Source: Gammaproteobacteria bacterium | GTDB taxonomy: Bacteria; Pseudomonadota; Gammaproteobacteria; Eutrophobiales; Eutrophobiaceae | Assembly: GCA_004297165.1 (NCBI GenBank) | Contig: SCUJ01000006.1 | Span: forward strand, 1,550,464 to 1,614,463 | Reading direction: 5' to 3' | Length of the DNA: 64,000 nt | In this document: in pieces, positions 63,687-64,000 of the stretch | Position numbering within the stretch: the first letter of the stretch is position 1 | Layout of the letters: each line of letters opens with the position of its first letter | The notes under the pieces: generated by a model | What the model saw: the letters and a program-made list of their open reading frames with translations, nothing else | Told to the model about the DNA's origin: nothing | Database searches by the model: none | Position numbers and translations under genes: made by a program

Positions 63687-64000
63687 TCAGCGCGCCACGA
63701 CCACCATGGCGGGCCGCACCAGGCGGCCGTTCAGCTCGTAGCCCTTCTGCATAACCAGTGTAATTACCCCGGATTCGACCCCCTCCGCGGGTTGCGTGGT
63801 CACCGCCTCGTGCCGCTCGGGATTGAATTTCTCGGCCTGGGGATCCATCGCCACAATACCGAATTTCTGGAGCGTGTCCGTGAATTTTTGCAAGGTGAGC
63901 GTCATCCCTTCCCGCAGGCCCTGAATATCCGTCTGGTCCGGGCCTACCGAGAGCCCGAGCTCCAAGCTGTCCACCACCGGCAACAGGTCCCGGACGAATT
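63687..64000 (-). CDS. grpE: Nucleotide exchange factor GrpE, 3' part
   Basis: The C-terminal 103 or so residues are inside the window and the start lies beyond the right edge. The visible part begins FVRDLLPVVDSLELGL and contains GVVTLVMQKGY-like and LVRPAMVVVA endings typical of GrpE, which opens DnaK to release ADP. It is upstream of dnaK on the same strand. Confidence 0.93.
   Translation of the reverse strand, partial: FVRDLLPVVDSLELGLSVGPDQTDIQGLREGMTLTLQKFTDTLQKFGIVAMDPQAEKFNPERHEAVTTQPAEGVESGVITLVMQKGYELNGRLVRPAMVVVAR

Overview
The window is GC-rich, densely coded DNA that fits a gammaproteobacterium capable of denitrification, probably an uncultured aquatic or sediment lineage. The strongest pointer is the housekeeping block at the right end (grpE-dnaK-dnaJ-dapB ... 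carA-carB-greA-rlmE-ftsH-glmM), whose gene order is typical of gammaproteobacteria. A PEP-CTERM protein, two large TonB-dependent receptors, NirS/NorCB and an N-type ATPase fit the same picture. No rRNA, tRNA, CRISPR array, complete insertion sequence or prophage was seen.

Layout. 1-3.5 kb: end of a SnoaL-like gene, an SDR oxidoreductase, a PEP-CTERM protein behind a sigma54-type promoter, and an Asp-box propeller protein overlapping a MoaD/ThiS-like protein. 3.5-9.6 kb: a complete N-ATPase operon (atpD-C-Q-B-E-F-A-G) that lacks atpR. 9.8-13.0 kb: a sulfatase, a small NTF2-like protein, an AT-richer stretch with an integron attC site and a cassette gene broken by an amber codon, and a small membrane protein. 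13.1-22 kb: a denitrification block with NsrR and two candidate NsrR operators, norC-norB-norQ-(membrane protein)-(ferredoxin-like membrane protein)-norD, and a nirS that carries an extra N-terminal haem c domain and a lipobox, closed by a strong terminator. 22-27.5 kb: a TonB-dependent receptor diverging from nirBD, which has an NtrC/sigma54-type control region. 27.6-38.4 kb: an accessory, probably catabolic, region with a second TonB-dependent receptor, NTF2-like proteins, a secreted protein of unknown role, an SLC13-type permease, a GMC oxidoreductase and an acyl-CoA synthetase. 38.6-44.9 kb: a minus-strand operon serA - DUF1015 - alpha/beta hydrolase - thioredoxin-reductase-like flavoprotein - UGSC-family selenoprotein. 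45-64 kb: core genes, interrupted between carA and dapB by two eukaryotic-type protein kinases, an XdhC/MocA fusion, a CBS protein and a PilZ protein.

How the parts work together. NirS makes NO, NorCB removes it and NsrR senses it, while nirBD appears to serve ammonium assimilation under NtrC. The N-ATPase would be an ion pump or auxiliary ATPase alongside a standard ATP synthase encoded elsewhere.

Most notable observation: the gene at 38600-40234 reads through an in-frame UGA (codon 97) followed by a perfect 7-bp hairpin in the place expected of a bacterial SECIS element. It sits next to a TrxB-like gene, which suggests a selenium-dependent thiol redox module. All calls come from reading the sequence; no database search was run.
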